A DNA stretch of 64,000 bases. It comes from Nocardioides sp. Lineage in GTDB: Bacteria > Actinomycetota > Actinomycetes > Propionibacteriales > Nocardioidaceae. The translations under genes and the position numbers were made by a program. The stretch is from the NCBI RefSeq assembly GCF_014360585.1, contig NZ_JACIXG010000016.1, forward strand, positions 1 to 64,000. Reading direction: 5' to 3'. Numbering within the stretch: the first letter of the stretch is position 1; the number at the start of each line of letters is the position of its first letter. Positions 42,270 to 51,460 of this stretch are shown piece after piece. The notes under the pieces were generated by a model. It was not told where the DNA came from and searched no databases. It saw only the letters and a list, made by a program, of their open reading frames with translations.

Positions 42270-43385
42270 TCAGCGCGGCGGCAGCGGCGGCAGCGCGTCG
42301 GTCGCCTCGAACTGCCCCATCCCGGTGACCCCGAGCAGGTCGACGATGATCGAGCGGATCTGGACGAGGATGACCTCGGCGTTGAGCGATTCCGTACGCT
42401 CCACCTCGGCCGACTGCTCACCGATCGCCATCAGCACCGACCTGGCCTCATGGCTCAGTCCGTCCGGAGTTCGGCCCGCGGCGAGCTCGGCCTCGACGAC
42501 GTCGACGGCGTCGGCGAGCCCGAAGGCCAGCTGGTAGTAGCTCTCGGGCACCACGTCGCCGCGGTAGGCCGAGACCGCCGCCCGCCGCACCAGCACTCGA
42601 GTGCTCCGCAGCGCGCGGTCGAGCGGTTCGACGAGCTCGGCCATTCGATGCACGTGGCTTCGATGTCGGAACCGGAACGGCGAGACGGCCAGCACCGACA
42701 TGCCCTCGTCGGAGGCGTCCTGCAGCTCGCGGATGAGCGGGTCGGTGGCACGCGCGTCGGCGAGCACCTTGAGTCCGTGGACCGCGTCCGCGTCGAGCAT
42801 CACCTGGCCGGCGGCACGCAGCAGCGAGGCGATCTTCTTGGCCACGACGGCCGCCTGCTCGCCGGGGCGCCGCAGCGGCGCGGCGGGCACGATCGAGGCG
42901 GCCACCAGCGCGACCGCGCCACCGATCAACGCATCGGTCCAGCGCGTGAACGCCGCACCGGGAGTCGGCAGCAGACCCATCACGAAGATCGACTGCACCG
43001 CGGCCTGGTTGCGGAAGACCTGACCGGAGGAGATGAAGATGCCCACCGCCATCGCCATCGCGACCACCAGGGTCATCTGCCAGGCACCCTCGCCGATGAC
43101 CTGGACCACGACGTCGCCCAGGAAGACCCCGAGCGCGACCCCGATGGTCACCTCGGTCACCCGCCGCAGGCGCTGGCCGTAGGAGGTGCCGAGGCTGACC
43201 ACCGCCGCGATCGGCGCGAAGACGGGTTGGACGTGGCCCAGCAGACCGGCGGCGATGAACCACGCCACCCCGGCCGCCCCGGCGGCCTGGACCACGTGCC
43301 ACCGCTTCGACTTCAGCCGCGCCAGCCGGCGGCGTACGTCGGAACGCATCTGCTCACGGGTGACTCGTGGAGCAGCAAGGCGCAT
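42270..43385 (-). CDS. FUSC/aromatic-acid-exporter-like membrane protein
   Basis: Multiple N-terminal TM helices and a soluble C-terminal domain. Confidence 0.75.
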   Translation of the reverse strand: MRLAAPRVTREQMRSDVRRRLARLKSKRWHVVQAAGAAGVAWFIAAGLLGHVQPVFAPIAAVVSLGTSYGQRLRRVTEVTIGVALGVFLGDVVVQVIGEGAWQMTLVVAMAMAVGIFISSGQVFRNQAAVQSIFVMGLLPTPGAAFTRWTDALIGGAVALVAASIVPAAPLRRPGEQAAVVAKKIASLLRAAGQVMLDADAVHGLKVLADARATDPLIRELQDASDEGMSVLAVSPFRFRHRSHVHRMAELVEPLDRALRSTRVLVRRAAVSAYRGDVVPESYYQLAFGLADAVDVVEAELAAGRTPDGLSHEARSVLMAIGEQSAEVERTESLNAEVILVQIRSIIVDLLGVTGMGQFEATDALPPLPPR

Positions 43386-43410
43386 GACGTGATCCTATCG
43401 AGGAGCGACT

Positions 43411-43498
43411 GTGTTGGTTTCGACACGACGCTCAACCGGCGGTCGCCCGCTGGTTGAGCCGCGAGGCCGTCCACGGCCGAGCGTGTCGAAACCAACAC
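43411..43498. repeat. Dispersed inverted-repeat element (family 1), copy E (variant)
   Basis: GTGTTGGTTTCGACAC...CTCAACC / GGTTGAG...GTGTCGAAACCAACAC. Confidence 0.85.
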
Positions 43499-43504
43499 GG
43501 TCAC

Positions 43505-44155
43505 CTATCGGGCGAGGGTCACCGAGACGGCCTGGCCGCCGCAGCCGTTGGCGGAGGTGAGATCGGTGAGGGCCGACTTCTCGGTGCTGTCGATGGAGAG
43601 ACCCCACCTGATCTTCACCGAGACGTACTCCTTCAGGTAGCGGCACTTCTGGAGGTCGGGCATCCACCCGGCGGGGTCGGCGTCGGACTTCTCCTGGTTC
43701 TCGTTGTCGGTGACGCCGACCAGCGAGCCGTAGTAGCCGAGGTCGTTGGCGTAGGCGCGCCGCTCGGTCGAGGTCCAGGTGCGGGCCCCGGAGTCCCAGG
43801 CCTCGGCGAGCGGGACCATGTGGTCGATGTCGACGTCGCTGGTCGCGGTCCAGGAGAGACCGTCGTAATAGGAGTACCGGCGTCCGCCCGACAGCGAGCA
43901 GCCGGAGCCGACCGTGGGGGCCTCGTCGGCCTCCGCGATCAGCACCTCGTAACGGGTGTTGCAGCCGTCGCCGTCGGCGTCGATCCAGTGCTGGAAGAGG
44001 TCACGGTTGTAGCCGGTGCGGTTCTCGGCCGCGACGGGAAGGTCGCCGATCGCGGTCGTGAGCGACTGGGAGTAGGACTCGGCGTGCGCAGCCGCCGGAG
44101 TCGTGAGCGGCACGAGGGCGCCGCAGGCGAGGATGAAGAGGCCACGGAGTTTCAT
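43505..44155 (-). CDS. Secreted HNH-type endonuclease (DUF1524/GmrSD-C-like)
   Basis: Signal peptide; DIDHMVPLAEAWDSGA and NQEKSDADPAGWMP. Confidence 0.8.
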   Translation of the reverse strand: MKLRGLFILACGALVPLTTPAAAHAESYSQSLTTAIGDLPVAAENRTGYNRDLFQHWIDADGDGCNTRYEVLIAEADEAPTVGSGCSLSGGRRYSYYDGLSWTATSDVDIDHMVPLAEAWDSGARTWTSTERRAYANDLGYYGSLVGVTDNENQEKSDADPAGWMPDLQKCRYLKEYVSVKIRWGLSIDSTEKSALTDLTSANGCGGQAVSVTLAR

Positions 44156-44205
44156 GGGGGGCTCCCGAGGTGAGGTGTTCGGTCGCCCCCTGACGATGCC
44201 GCGTT

Positions 44206-45453
44206 TTACGCACCCTGCGTAACGGAGTTACCAGATGTCTCGAGGAGTTCACCCAGACCACGCTCGACCAACCCCTGCGCGCCGCCGTTCCCGTGGGCCG
44301 CGACCACGGCCCGCAGTCGCGCGCGGGTGATGTCGGAGACGTACGCCATCTCCGCCTTGGCCGCGTTCGAGCCGGGCCGGGTCGGCTCGGCGATCTGGAC
44401 GGACCAGCACGTACGCCGCGCCCCGTCCTCCACGTTGGCCAGCGCGACCGCGTGGCCGGTGGTCCCGGAACCGGCGAAGAAGTCGAGGACTCTCGCGTCG
44501 AGCGGCATCGTGGCCAGGATCCGCCTGATCAGACCGGTCGGCTTCGGCGACTCGAACAGTGGCCCCACCAGCGACTTCAGCTCCGCGACGGCGGAGTCTG
44601 TCGAGCCGATCTCCTCGGCCAGCCAGATCGTGGTGAGCTTCTTGCGTCTCGCGTCGCCGGAGGCATCGCGGGAGAGCCAGTCGCGCTGATAGACGTCGAC
44701 CCGCTCCCCCAGCTTCCCGCGTACGCGACGGCACATCAGGTCGTCGGGACGGGCCGCGATCAGTGGGGCGCTCCACCGCCAGACCGCCGGACGGCCGTCA
44801 CCGAAGACCGGCCAGATCTCCTGAGCACCGGTGAACGGCTCGACGGCGACGCGACCGGAGTCGGGATCGCCCCACACCGGGAAGTGGAGCGACTTGGCCG
44901 TCGCCGGGTTGAACTTCTTGTTGGTGTTGCGCAGCGGCAGCCGCCGGTAGTGGCGCCCGTCGTCGGTGACCAGCGGGAAGTCCCGCTCGTTGACGGCCTC
45001 GGGGATGCTCGACTCCAGTGCGCAGGACCGGGCGTCCTTGGCATAGACCAGCAGATACTCGTGGGAGGTCGCGAACCCGTTGCCGAGCTGGCGGCCCTTG
45101 GGGTTGAGGTTGACCACGATCTGCGCGAACCGGTTGCGCTCGTCGAAGACCTCATCCATCAGGACCTTCAGATGAGCGGCCTCGTTGTCGTCGATGGAGA
45201 CGTAGATCGCCGCGCGGTCCGACATGACGGCGCTGGCCGCCTCCAGCCGAGGCCTCATCATCGCGACCCAGGCGTCGTGGCGTCCGGCCCGGCGGCCGTC
45301 CTCACCGCGCCGATCGTCCTGGTAGGCGAAGAGGCTGCCGGTGTTGTAGGGCGGGTCGATGTAGATCAGGTCGAACTTCTCCCCCGCCTTCGCGAGCGCC
45401 CGGAGCACATCGAGGTTGTCGCCCTCGACGAACGTGTTCCACGGCTCCCTCAC
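44206..45453 (-). CDS. Site-specific DNA methyltransferase, beta-class (type III Mod-like)
   Basis: DPPYNTG precedes LDFFAGSGTTGHAV; GTG start at 45453. Confidence 0.88.
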   Translation of the reverse strand: MREPWNTFVEGDNLDVLRALAKAGEKFDLIYIDPPYNTGSLFAYQDDRRGEDGRRAGRHDAWVAMMRPRLEAASAVMSDRAAIYVSIDDNEAAHLKVLMDEVFDERNRFAQIVVNLNPKGRQLGNGFATSHEYLLVYAKDARSCALESSIPEAVNERDFPLVTDDGRHYRRLPLRNTNKKFNPATAKSLHFPVWGDPDSGRVAVEPFTGAQEIWPVFGDGRPAVWRWSAPLIAARPDDLMCRRVRGKLGERVDVYQRDWLSRDASGDARRKKLTTIWLAEEIGSTDSAVAELKSLVGPLFESPKPTGLIRRILATMPLDARVLDFFAGSGTTGHAVALANVEDGARRTCWSVQIAEPTRPGSNAAKAEMAYVSDITRARLRAVVAAHGNGGAQGLVERGLGELLETSGNSVTQGA

Positions 45454-45463
45454 GCGAGGAACG

Positions 45464-46006
45464 TTAGCCGACCGGCCCCTCCTGAGTGGATAGCAAGGCG
45501 ACCGACCGCTCGGCGACCAGGCACTGGATGTTGGTGCCCTTCGGCGCGGCGACGTCGAGGACCACGTCGCTCCCGGTCGTACGAGCCGTGATCGTCGCCG
45601 GGTCCGGGGACTCGCAGCCGTCGTAGACGGTCTGGGCATAGAGCCGCTGGCCTGCCGGGACGTGCGCGAGCAGCGTGGTCGCCTTCGTGGTGAACGGAGT
45701 CTGGAGCGAGGTCCCGAGGGTGGCGGCGTACGCCTCGATCGCGGCCTTGTCGGGAAGCGGCGTCGCGGTCGTCTCCAGGCTGCCTTCGGCCGCGCCGCCG
45801 GCGGAGACGATGCCGCGGACGGGTTTCTCCGAGCTCGGCGGCCGGGACGGCTCCGGCTGTGGCTTCGGCTTGGGCGGCGGAGACGAGGCCGGCGCGGAGG
45901 CCGAGGGCGAGGCCCCTGGGTCCGTCGCTTCCTCGGGAGTGCCGCAGGCCGCGACCATGAGCGCCGTCGCAGCGAGTGCGAGTGGGAGGAGACGCTTGGG
46001 GTGCAT
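45464..46006 (-). CDS. Lipoprotein of unknown function
   Basis: Lipobox LMVAACGT followed by a Pro/Ser-rich linker. Confidence 0.75.
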   Translation of the reverse strand: MHPKRLLPLALAATALMVAACGTPEEATDPGASPSASAPASSPPPKPKPQPEPSRPPSSEKPVRGIVSAGGAAEGSLETTATPLPDKAAIEAYAATLGTSLQTPFTTKATTLLAHVPAGQRLYAQTVYDGCESPDPATITARTTGSDVVLDVAAPKGTNIQCLVAERSVALLSTQEGPVG

Positions 46007-46110
46007 ATCTCAAATACTCCCCGCGGCACCAAGCCGTTGCACTCCCACGGGCAGGCCCCGGCATCTGGGCAGCTGCGCGGACGGGAAGATGCGGATGGGA
46101 TGATCACGGC

Positions 46111-46686
46111 GTGGCCCGCTTCACCCAGGCCGAGCTCCAGACCTACTACGGCGCCTCGGTCCCCGACCTTCTCCCCGCAGACGACCAGCCCCTGCGCCTC
46201 CTCTTCGTCGGCATCAACCCCGGCCTGTGGACCGCGGCGACGCAGACCCACTTCGCGCACCCGCTCAACCGGTTCTACCCCGCGATCTTCCGCGCCGGGA
46301 TCACCACGCGTCCCATCGACGCCTCTGCGGGCATGACGGCCGAGGACCGCGACTACTTCCGGGCGCGAGGCATCGGCTTCACCAACATCGTCCGCCGCGC
46401 CACCGCCAAGGCCTCCGAGCTCACCAACGCCGAGCTCAAGGAGGGCGGCGCCGAGCTGTTCTCCCTGGTCGCACGGCGGAAACCGAACGTCGTCGCGATC
46501 GCCGGGATCACCGCCTACCGCACCGCCTTCAACCGCCCCAAGGCCAAGCAGGGCCGCCAGCCGGAGCCGCTGGCCGGCGCCGACCTCTGGGTCGTGCCGA
46601 ACCCGTCAGGCCTCAACGCCCACGAGACCGTCCCGACCCTGGCCGCCGCGTACGCCGAGGCGGCCCGCGCCGCCGGCCTGCTCTGA
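46111..46686 (+). CDS. mug: Mismatch-specific (G:T/U) DNA glycosylase
   Basis: LLFVGINPGLWTA, HPLNRFYPAIFRAG, NPSGLNAH. Confidence 0.88.
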   Translation: MARFTQAELQTYYGASVPDLLPADDQPLRLLFVGINPGLWTAATQTHFAHPLNRFYPAIFRAGITTRPIDASAGMTAEDRDYFRARGIGFTNIVRRATAKASELTNAELKEGGAELFSLVARRKPNVVAIAGITAYRTAFNRPKAKQGRQPEPLAGADLWVVPNPSGLNAHETVPTLAAAYAEAARAAGLL

Positions 46687-46832
46687 AAACTGCCGAGAAG
46701 TCGCCCCCGCAGGCCGAGACGTCACTCCCGTCGACCGAGGCGTCACTCTCGTCGGCCGAGAGGGCATCTGTGTGCCGTCTCGACCGACCTACCTGACGTC
46801 TCGGCCGACCTACCTGACGTCTCGGCAGGAGG

Positions 46833-48020
46833 TCAGAAGCCTGAGGGCGGCTCGGGCAGGTCGGGGACGCCTAGTTTGGCCAACAGGGCGATGGCGTCGT
46901 CGGCCGAGACCCGCGACGCCTGGGAGTGGAGCAGGTCGTCCACGGCGAGATCGACCTCGGCGGTGAGGCACACGAGCACGTCCTCACCCTCGGCATCAGC
47001 GGGCCCCTGGAAGGCGACGACGGGCAGGTAGACGAGGTCGAGCGACACGGCCTTCTGCAGGACACGTACGGCACCGAGCACCTCGCCACGCGGGTCGCTG
47101 ACCTCGAGCGCGCGGCCGTCGATCTCCGCGGCCCCCGCGGCCGGCACCGAGACCACGCCGGCGGTCGAGGGGATGTCGTACTGCTCCACCACGGCGATCC
47201 CGCCGGGGTGCACCACGACGGCCTCGATCTCGCGGCCGGCGACCGGGACGTTGAGCACCACCAGCGCCGACTCGAGCTGGCCGAGCGCCTGACGGAGCTT
47301 CTCCTCGCCGAAGGTCTCGGGCGCGCCCAGGTCGAGCAGCCAGCCGCCGGCGGCCGTGGCCACCCATGCGGCGGTCTCCTGCTCCTTCAACGCCACCAGC
47401 TTCTCGGCCTCCTGCCGCAGCCGGTCGCGCTCGAGGGCCGCGTCGTGCGCCCGCCGCCGCTCGTCGTCGAGCTCGGCACGCAGCATCGCGACCTCGCTCT
47501 CGGCCATCTGCTGGAGCTCACGGCGCCGCTCCGCCTCTCGGGCTCGCTCTTCGGCCCGCTGCTTCTCCGCGCGCAGCCGGGCGACCTCGAAGCGGCGCAC
47601 ACCCTCCTCCAGTAGCCCGAGCGTGCGCTCGGAGACCGCGACATCGGCCCCCAACTCCAGCCGGTCCCGCAGCGCGCCCCAGTTGACCTCGGGATGGTCG
47701 GTCACGAGCGTCTCGAGCACCTTCACGAGTACGTCGCTCCCCACCCCCGCACGCGAGGCCAGCGAGGCCAGGTTGAACCGAGCCGGCGCAGGCGCCGGGG
47801 CCGAGGCAGAGGCAGAGGCGGCAGCCGGGGACGGAGTGGGAGCCAGGCTCCACTGACCCGGCGGTCCCTCGACGAAGCCGCCCGAGCCCAGGATGGAGAG
47901 CAGCTCCTCCTCGGTCAGCAGCACCCGCTTGCCCTTCAACGCGGCGCGCAGGACCTGCAGGCTCAACGGAGCCCTCAGGCGCAGGATCTCGGCGACGGCC
48001 GGCATGGATGAGTGGGGCAT
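46833..48020 (-). CDS. Coiled-coil protein with a C-terminal nuclease-like (NERD-like?) segment
   Basis: Central coiled coil; IEAVVVHPGGIAVVEQYDI; start set at MPHSSMP. Confidence 0.5.
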   Translation of the reverse strand: MPHSSMPAVAEILRLRAPLSLQVLRAALKGKRVLLTEEELLSILGSGGFVEGPPGQWSLAPTPSPAAASASASAPAPAPARFNLASLASRAGVGSDVLVKVLETLVTDHPEVNWGALRDRLELGADVAVSERTLGLLEEGVRRFEVARLRAEKQRAEERAREAERRRELQQMAESEVAMLRAELDDERRRAHDAALERDRLRQEAEKLVALKEQETAAWVATAAGGWLLDLGAPETFGEEKLRQALGQLESALVVLNVPVAGREIEAVVVHPGGIAVVEQYDIPSTAGVVSVPAAGAAEIDGRALEVSDPRGEVLGAVRVLQKAVSLDLVYLPVVAFQGPADAEGEDVLVCLTAEVDLAVDDLLHSQASRVSADDAIALLAKLGVPDLPEPPSGF

Positions 48021-48267
48021 ATGGCTGGCAAAGGGTTGTTCGAAACGAAGCTCTCGCAGGCGCGGCGATCGTACACCGGACCACCGACAGTTCCCGGCAG
48101 GCCACAGTTCGGCAAACACACCGCTACCCCAGGGGGCAATGACCGAGGTCGTCACGTGTCCCCGCGCCAGAGGTCACCGATGATGCCCCGTTCTCTCTTG
48201 CCCTAGGGGCCGGGTCGTTGCCGTAGATCTGCTTTCCATTCGCTGTAGGTTTGATGAAAGGAGGGGC

Positions 48268-50085
48268 ATGTCTGCGATCAAGCGCGTGACGAACACGTCC
48301 GAGGCCGAGGCGCTCGCGGCGTTGCTCAACGGCGACGCCCGCACGAAGCCGACCGTCGTGGTGACGGTCGCGTCCGGACACACCGACCCCTACGCCGACG
48401 TGGAGAGGATCGCCGCCGAGATCGGCGACCTGGCCGACCTCTACCTGGTGACGACCGGCGGCCACACCTGGGCCTTCTCGAACAAGATGACGCCGGGCAC
48501 CCAGGTCTACGGCGGCGCCGGACGGGTCTACCCGGTCGGCCTCGGCTGGAACATCGACCTGAAGCAGGCGCCGCTGCGGTTCGCGTGGAGCAAGTCCGAG
48601 GGCCGCAAGCTCACCGGGCAGCTCATCGACGACGCTCTCGACATGGCCGCGGCGGCCGGCCTCTTCGACAGTGCCCGCACCGCCTCGACCCGCGAGCGCC
48701 GCGCCGGCACGATCCTCTCGATCATGAGCGAGCGCGCGCTGGTCGACCTAGGCTCCGGCGATCTCGCCTCGATCCCACCCCAGCTCGCCCAGGCCGGGGT
48801 GCCGATCGAGCGCGTTCTCGCGCCCGGGATGCACGTCGACGGCGTCCTGGAGAAGAAGTCGCGCTGGCTCGACATCCGGGAGATCCGCCCCACCGCCGAA
48901 GAGGCGTTGAAGACGTACGCCGCCGGAGAGGTCGTCCCCGCCGAGGTCCGCTCGGTCCTGGCCGGCTCCGCGGACCTTCGCCTGCACCCCGACGTCACCG
49001 TCGAGCTCTTCCGCTCCGACGTGACCGGCGACCCCGACGACGACCTCCAAGCCCTCCTCACCCCGGGTGAGATCGTGCTCGCCCGGGTCGTCGCGACCGG
49101 GCCCAAGTGGCGGCTCTCGCTGCGCGAGGTCGGCGAGCACGACACGGCCCGCGAGGCGCTGGCCCTGTACGCGGGCGGCCCGCCCTGGCTCGACCCGAAT
49201 GCGCCGCCGCCTGCGCCCGCCGAGCACGTCGAGACCGAGCCCGCACCAGCGGCGACGGTCCCGGAGGCCGAGCCTGTCGAGACGGTTCCTGAGACCGCCC
49301 CGGCGTCCCCTCCCAAGCCGGCGACCCCGAGCCCCGCGATGATGCCGCGGCGCAGAGGAGAGCCGGTCCGCGCTGTCCGGCCCTCATCTGCATCCGACCC
49401 GGCGCCCGCGCAGGAGCCCGCTCCGGCGAAGAAGGCAGCGGTGCAGTCGATGTCGCTGCAAGTCACCGCGATCAAGGCCGAGAAGGCCCGCCTCGAGGCC
49501 GAGCTGACCGAGCTCCGCGACCAGGTCTCCGGGCTGCGCAACGAGCGGGTGCAGTTCGCCAAGGACCTGGCGCGCGCCGCGCGTCAGGTCGAGACCCGGG
49601 ACGCGGAGCTGGCCCGGATGCGCTCCCAGCTGCGCCGCGCCAAGCAGCGGAGCGCCCCGCCCGAGGTCACACCGCCCGTCTTCGCCGACCGCGAGCGCGG
49701 CTTCCGTCATCTGGTCGAGGCCTCCTGGGCACGCCGGATCCCGGTCGGCGAGCAGCCCACCCGCCCGCTGCCCGGCTTCGCGATCGGGGAGAGGTTCCTC
49801 GACAGCGTCGACACGCTCGAGGGCATCGCCGTCGACAAGATCGCCGACGTGGTCATGGAGGTGCTCACCGGCCTCGCGGAGCAGTCGACGGGCCGCGAGC
49901 TGCACCAGCTGCGCACCTCTGTCGGGGGCAACTCCGCGCCGCAGTCCCGTGACGACGGCGCGATCTGCTACCGCGTCTCGATGCAGATCCACACCCCCAG
50001 CGCCCGCCGCCTGCACTTCTGGAAGTGCCCCGACGGCACCATCGAGCTCTCCCGGGTCGTCGTCCACGACGACATGGAGCCCTAG
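48268..50085 (+). CDS. Large protein of unknown function with coiled coil
   Basis: 605 aa intact ORF with upstream RBS-like AAAGGAGG. Confidence 0.8.
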   Translation: MSAIKRVTNTSEAEALAALLNGDARTKPTVVVTVASGHTDPYADVERIAAEIGDLADLYLVTTGGHTWAFSNKMTPGTQVYGGAGRVYPVGLGWNIDLKQAPLRFAWSKSEGRKLTGQLIDDALDMAAAAGLFDSARTASTRERRAGTILSIMSERALVDLGSGDLASIPPQLAQAGVPIERVLAPGMHVDGVLEKKSRWLDIREIRPTAEEALKTYAAGEVVPAEVRSVLAGSADLRLHPDVTVELFRSDVTGDPDDDLQALLTPGEIVLARVVATGPKWRLSLREVGEHDTAREALALYAGGPPWLDPNAPPPAPAEHVETEPAPAATVPEAEPVETVPETAPASPPKPATPSPAMMPRRRGEPVRAVRPSSASDPAPAQEPAPAKKAAVQSMSLQVTAIKAEKARLEAELTELRDQVSGLRNERVQFAKDLARAARQVETRDAELARMRSQLRRAKQRSAPPEVTPPVFADRERGFRHLVEASWARRIPVGEQPTRPLPGFAIGERFLDSVDTLEGIAVDKIADVVMEVLTGLAEQSTGRELHQLRTSVGGNSAPQSRDDGAICYRVSMQIHTPSARRLHFWKCPDGTIELSRVVVHDDMEP

Positions 50086-50098
50086 CTCCGGCCGAGCG

Positions 50099-50635
50099 TC
50101 AGCCCCAGCACCAGGTCAGCAGCCCGACCAGCGGGTCCGGGATCGACTCGATCTCGACGGCCTCGCCGAGGATCGTGCCGTAACGGATCTTGCGTCCTGA
50201 CGCGGTACCGAAGAAGCGGTGCAGCTGGTCGGCGACCTCCTCGCCGCGGTGCTCGGGCTGGTTCTGCAGCGTACGGAACTTGCCGCCCTCACCGTTGGCC
50301 TCGAGGATCTCGACGATCCGCGCTGCGCCGATCGCTCTGATCATCTCGTCCTCGAGGTCGCGTCGGCACGCGAAGAAGCCCTGACCGGAGAGGTCCTCCC
50401 CGATCTGCCGCCCCAGGGCGTTGGTGACGAAGTGCTCCTCGGCCTCGTCGTAGAGTCCGCCGACCCGGTGCCCGGCCGCCGTCGTCTCCCGGATGAACCG
50501 CCCGGCGTTCCCGGCGCCGCCCATCGAGACGAGCTCGATCCCGAGCTCGTCCAGGTACACCCCGTAGCGCGGCGCCAGCGCCGCCACCAGAGCCTTGTCC
50601 GAGTCTCCCTCGACAAGCAGCGTGATCGGTTTCAT
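50099..50635 (-). CDS. Stand-alone TOPRIM/OLD-like protein
   Basis: TLLVEGDSDKALVAAL and GLYDEAEE (TOPRIM-like acidic motifs). Confidence 0.7.
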   Translation of the reverse strand: MKPITLLVEGDSDKALVAALAPRYGVYLDELGIELVSMGGAGNAGRFIRETTAAGHRVGGLYDEAEEHFVTNALGRQIGEDLSGQGFFACRRDLEDEMIRAIGAARIVEILEANGEGGKFRTLQNQPEHRGEEVADQLHRFFGTASGRKIRYGTILGEAVEIESIPDPLVGLLTWCWG

Positions 50636-50671
50636 GGCGGACACCCTAGAAGAAAGGTACGCCGCCGCGCC

Positions 50672-50718
50672 TGTTCCATAAATGCAACAGATCGTCCTAG
50701 GGTTGCATATATGGAACA
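50672..50718. promoter_or_regulatory. Inverted repeat overlapping the XRE start codon, candidate autoregulatory operator
   Basis: TGTTCCATAAATGCAAC-N13-GTTGCATATATGGAACA (16/17 match). Confidence 0.8.
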
Positions 50719-51460
50719 CGACGTCGGTCGGCTGATCGCCGAGTGCATCGAGCACTCGGGGCTCAACGCGCGCCAGGTGGCTTCGCGCGCCGGTGTGTCC
50801 GCGTCGACCGTCCATCGGATCCTCAACGGGCAGGTGAGTCCGTCGGTCGCGACGCTCCAGAACATCACCGCCGCAGCCGGCCTCGACCTGACGATGAGCG
50901 CCGCGCCGCTGGCCGCCCCAGCAGCCGCCGCCGCGGCGCGAGCGATCCTCGACGAGGACTATCCGGCCGAGGTGGCTGCCGACATCGACCTGTGGGCCGA
51001 CCGGCTCGACGGCTGGACCGACGGCGACCCGGTCCAGATCGTCGAGGAGGCAGCGGGCGCCTCCGGCGTTCTCCACCGTCCGGGTGCGATCCGGCTCAGC
51101 GGGGAGGCGACCATCGGCCGGCTCGCCTCGGCCGCCGACACCTCAAGCCAGCGATGGGCGCTCTCCGGTGCGGCCGGCCTGGAGCTCCCGTCCTTCGACG
51201 AGGCCGTTCCTCGGATCTCGGTGCTGTGGTGCGAGGACCCGAGCGCGGTCCGTCCCCTTCTCTCCGGCGGAAGTCTCCGGACGGCGTCCGCCCCGCACCG
51301 CGCCACCGTGGTCATCGCCGCCGCCGAACCCGACCTGTTCCTCGGTGCGTTCGAACGTGACCGCGTCACCTACGCAGCTCCGATCCAGATCGCCATCGAC
51401 GCCATCTCGGTCGGCGGCGACGCAGCGGACCGCGCCCGCGAGGAGATCCGGACATGGTGA
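50711..51460 (+). CDS. XRE-family HTH protein, putative antitoxin
   Basis: LNARQVASRAGVSASTVHRILNGQVSPSVATLQNI. Confidence 0.85.
   Translation: MEHDVGRLIAECIEHSGLNARQVASRAGVSASTVHRILNGQVSPSVATLQNITAAAGLDLTMSAAPLAAPAAAAAARAILDEDYPAEVAADIDLWADRLDGWTDGDPVQIVEEAAGASGVLHRPGAIRLSGEATIGRLASAADTSSQRWALSGAAGLELPSFDEAVPRISVLWCEDPSAVRPLLSGGSLRTASAPHRATVVIAAAEPDLFLGAFERDRVTYAAPIQIAIDAISVGGDAADRAREEIRTW

Noticed and set aside
45454-46260. N-terminal extension of the methyltransferase ORF (684 aa form)
   Set aside because: It overlaps a good lipoprotein gene in another frame; the GTG at 45453 gives the expected MTase N-terminus.
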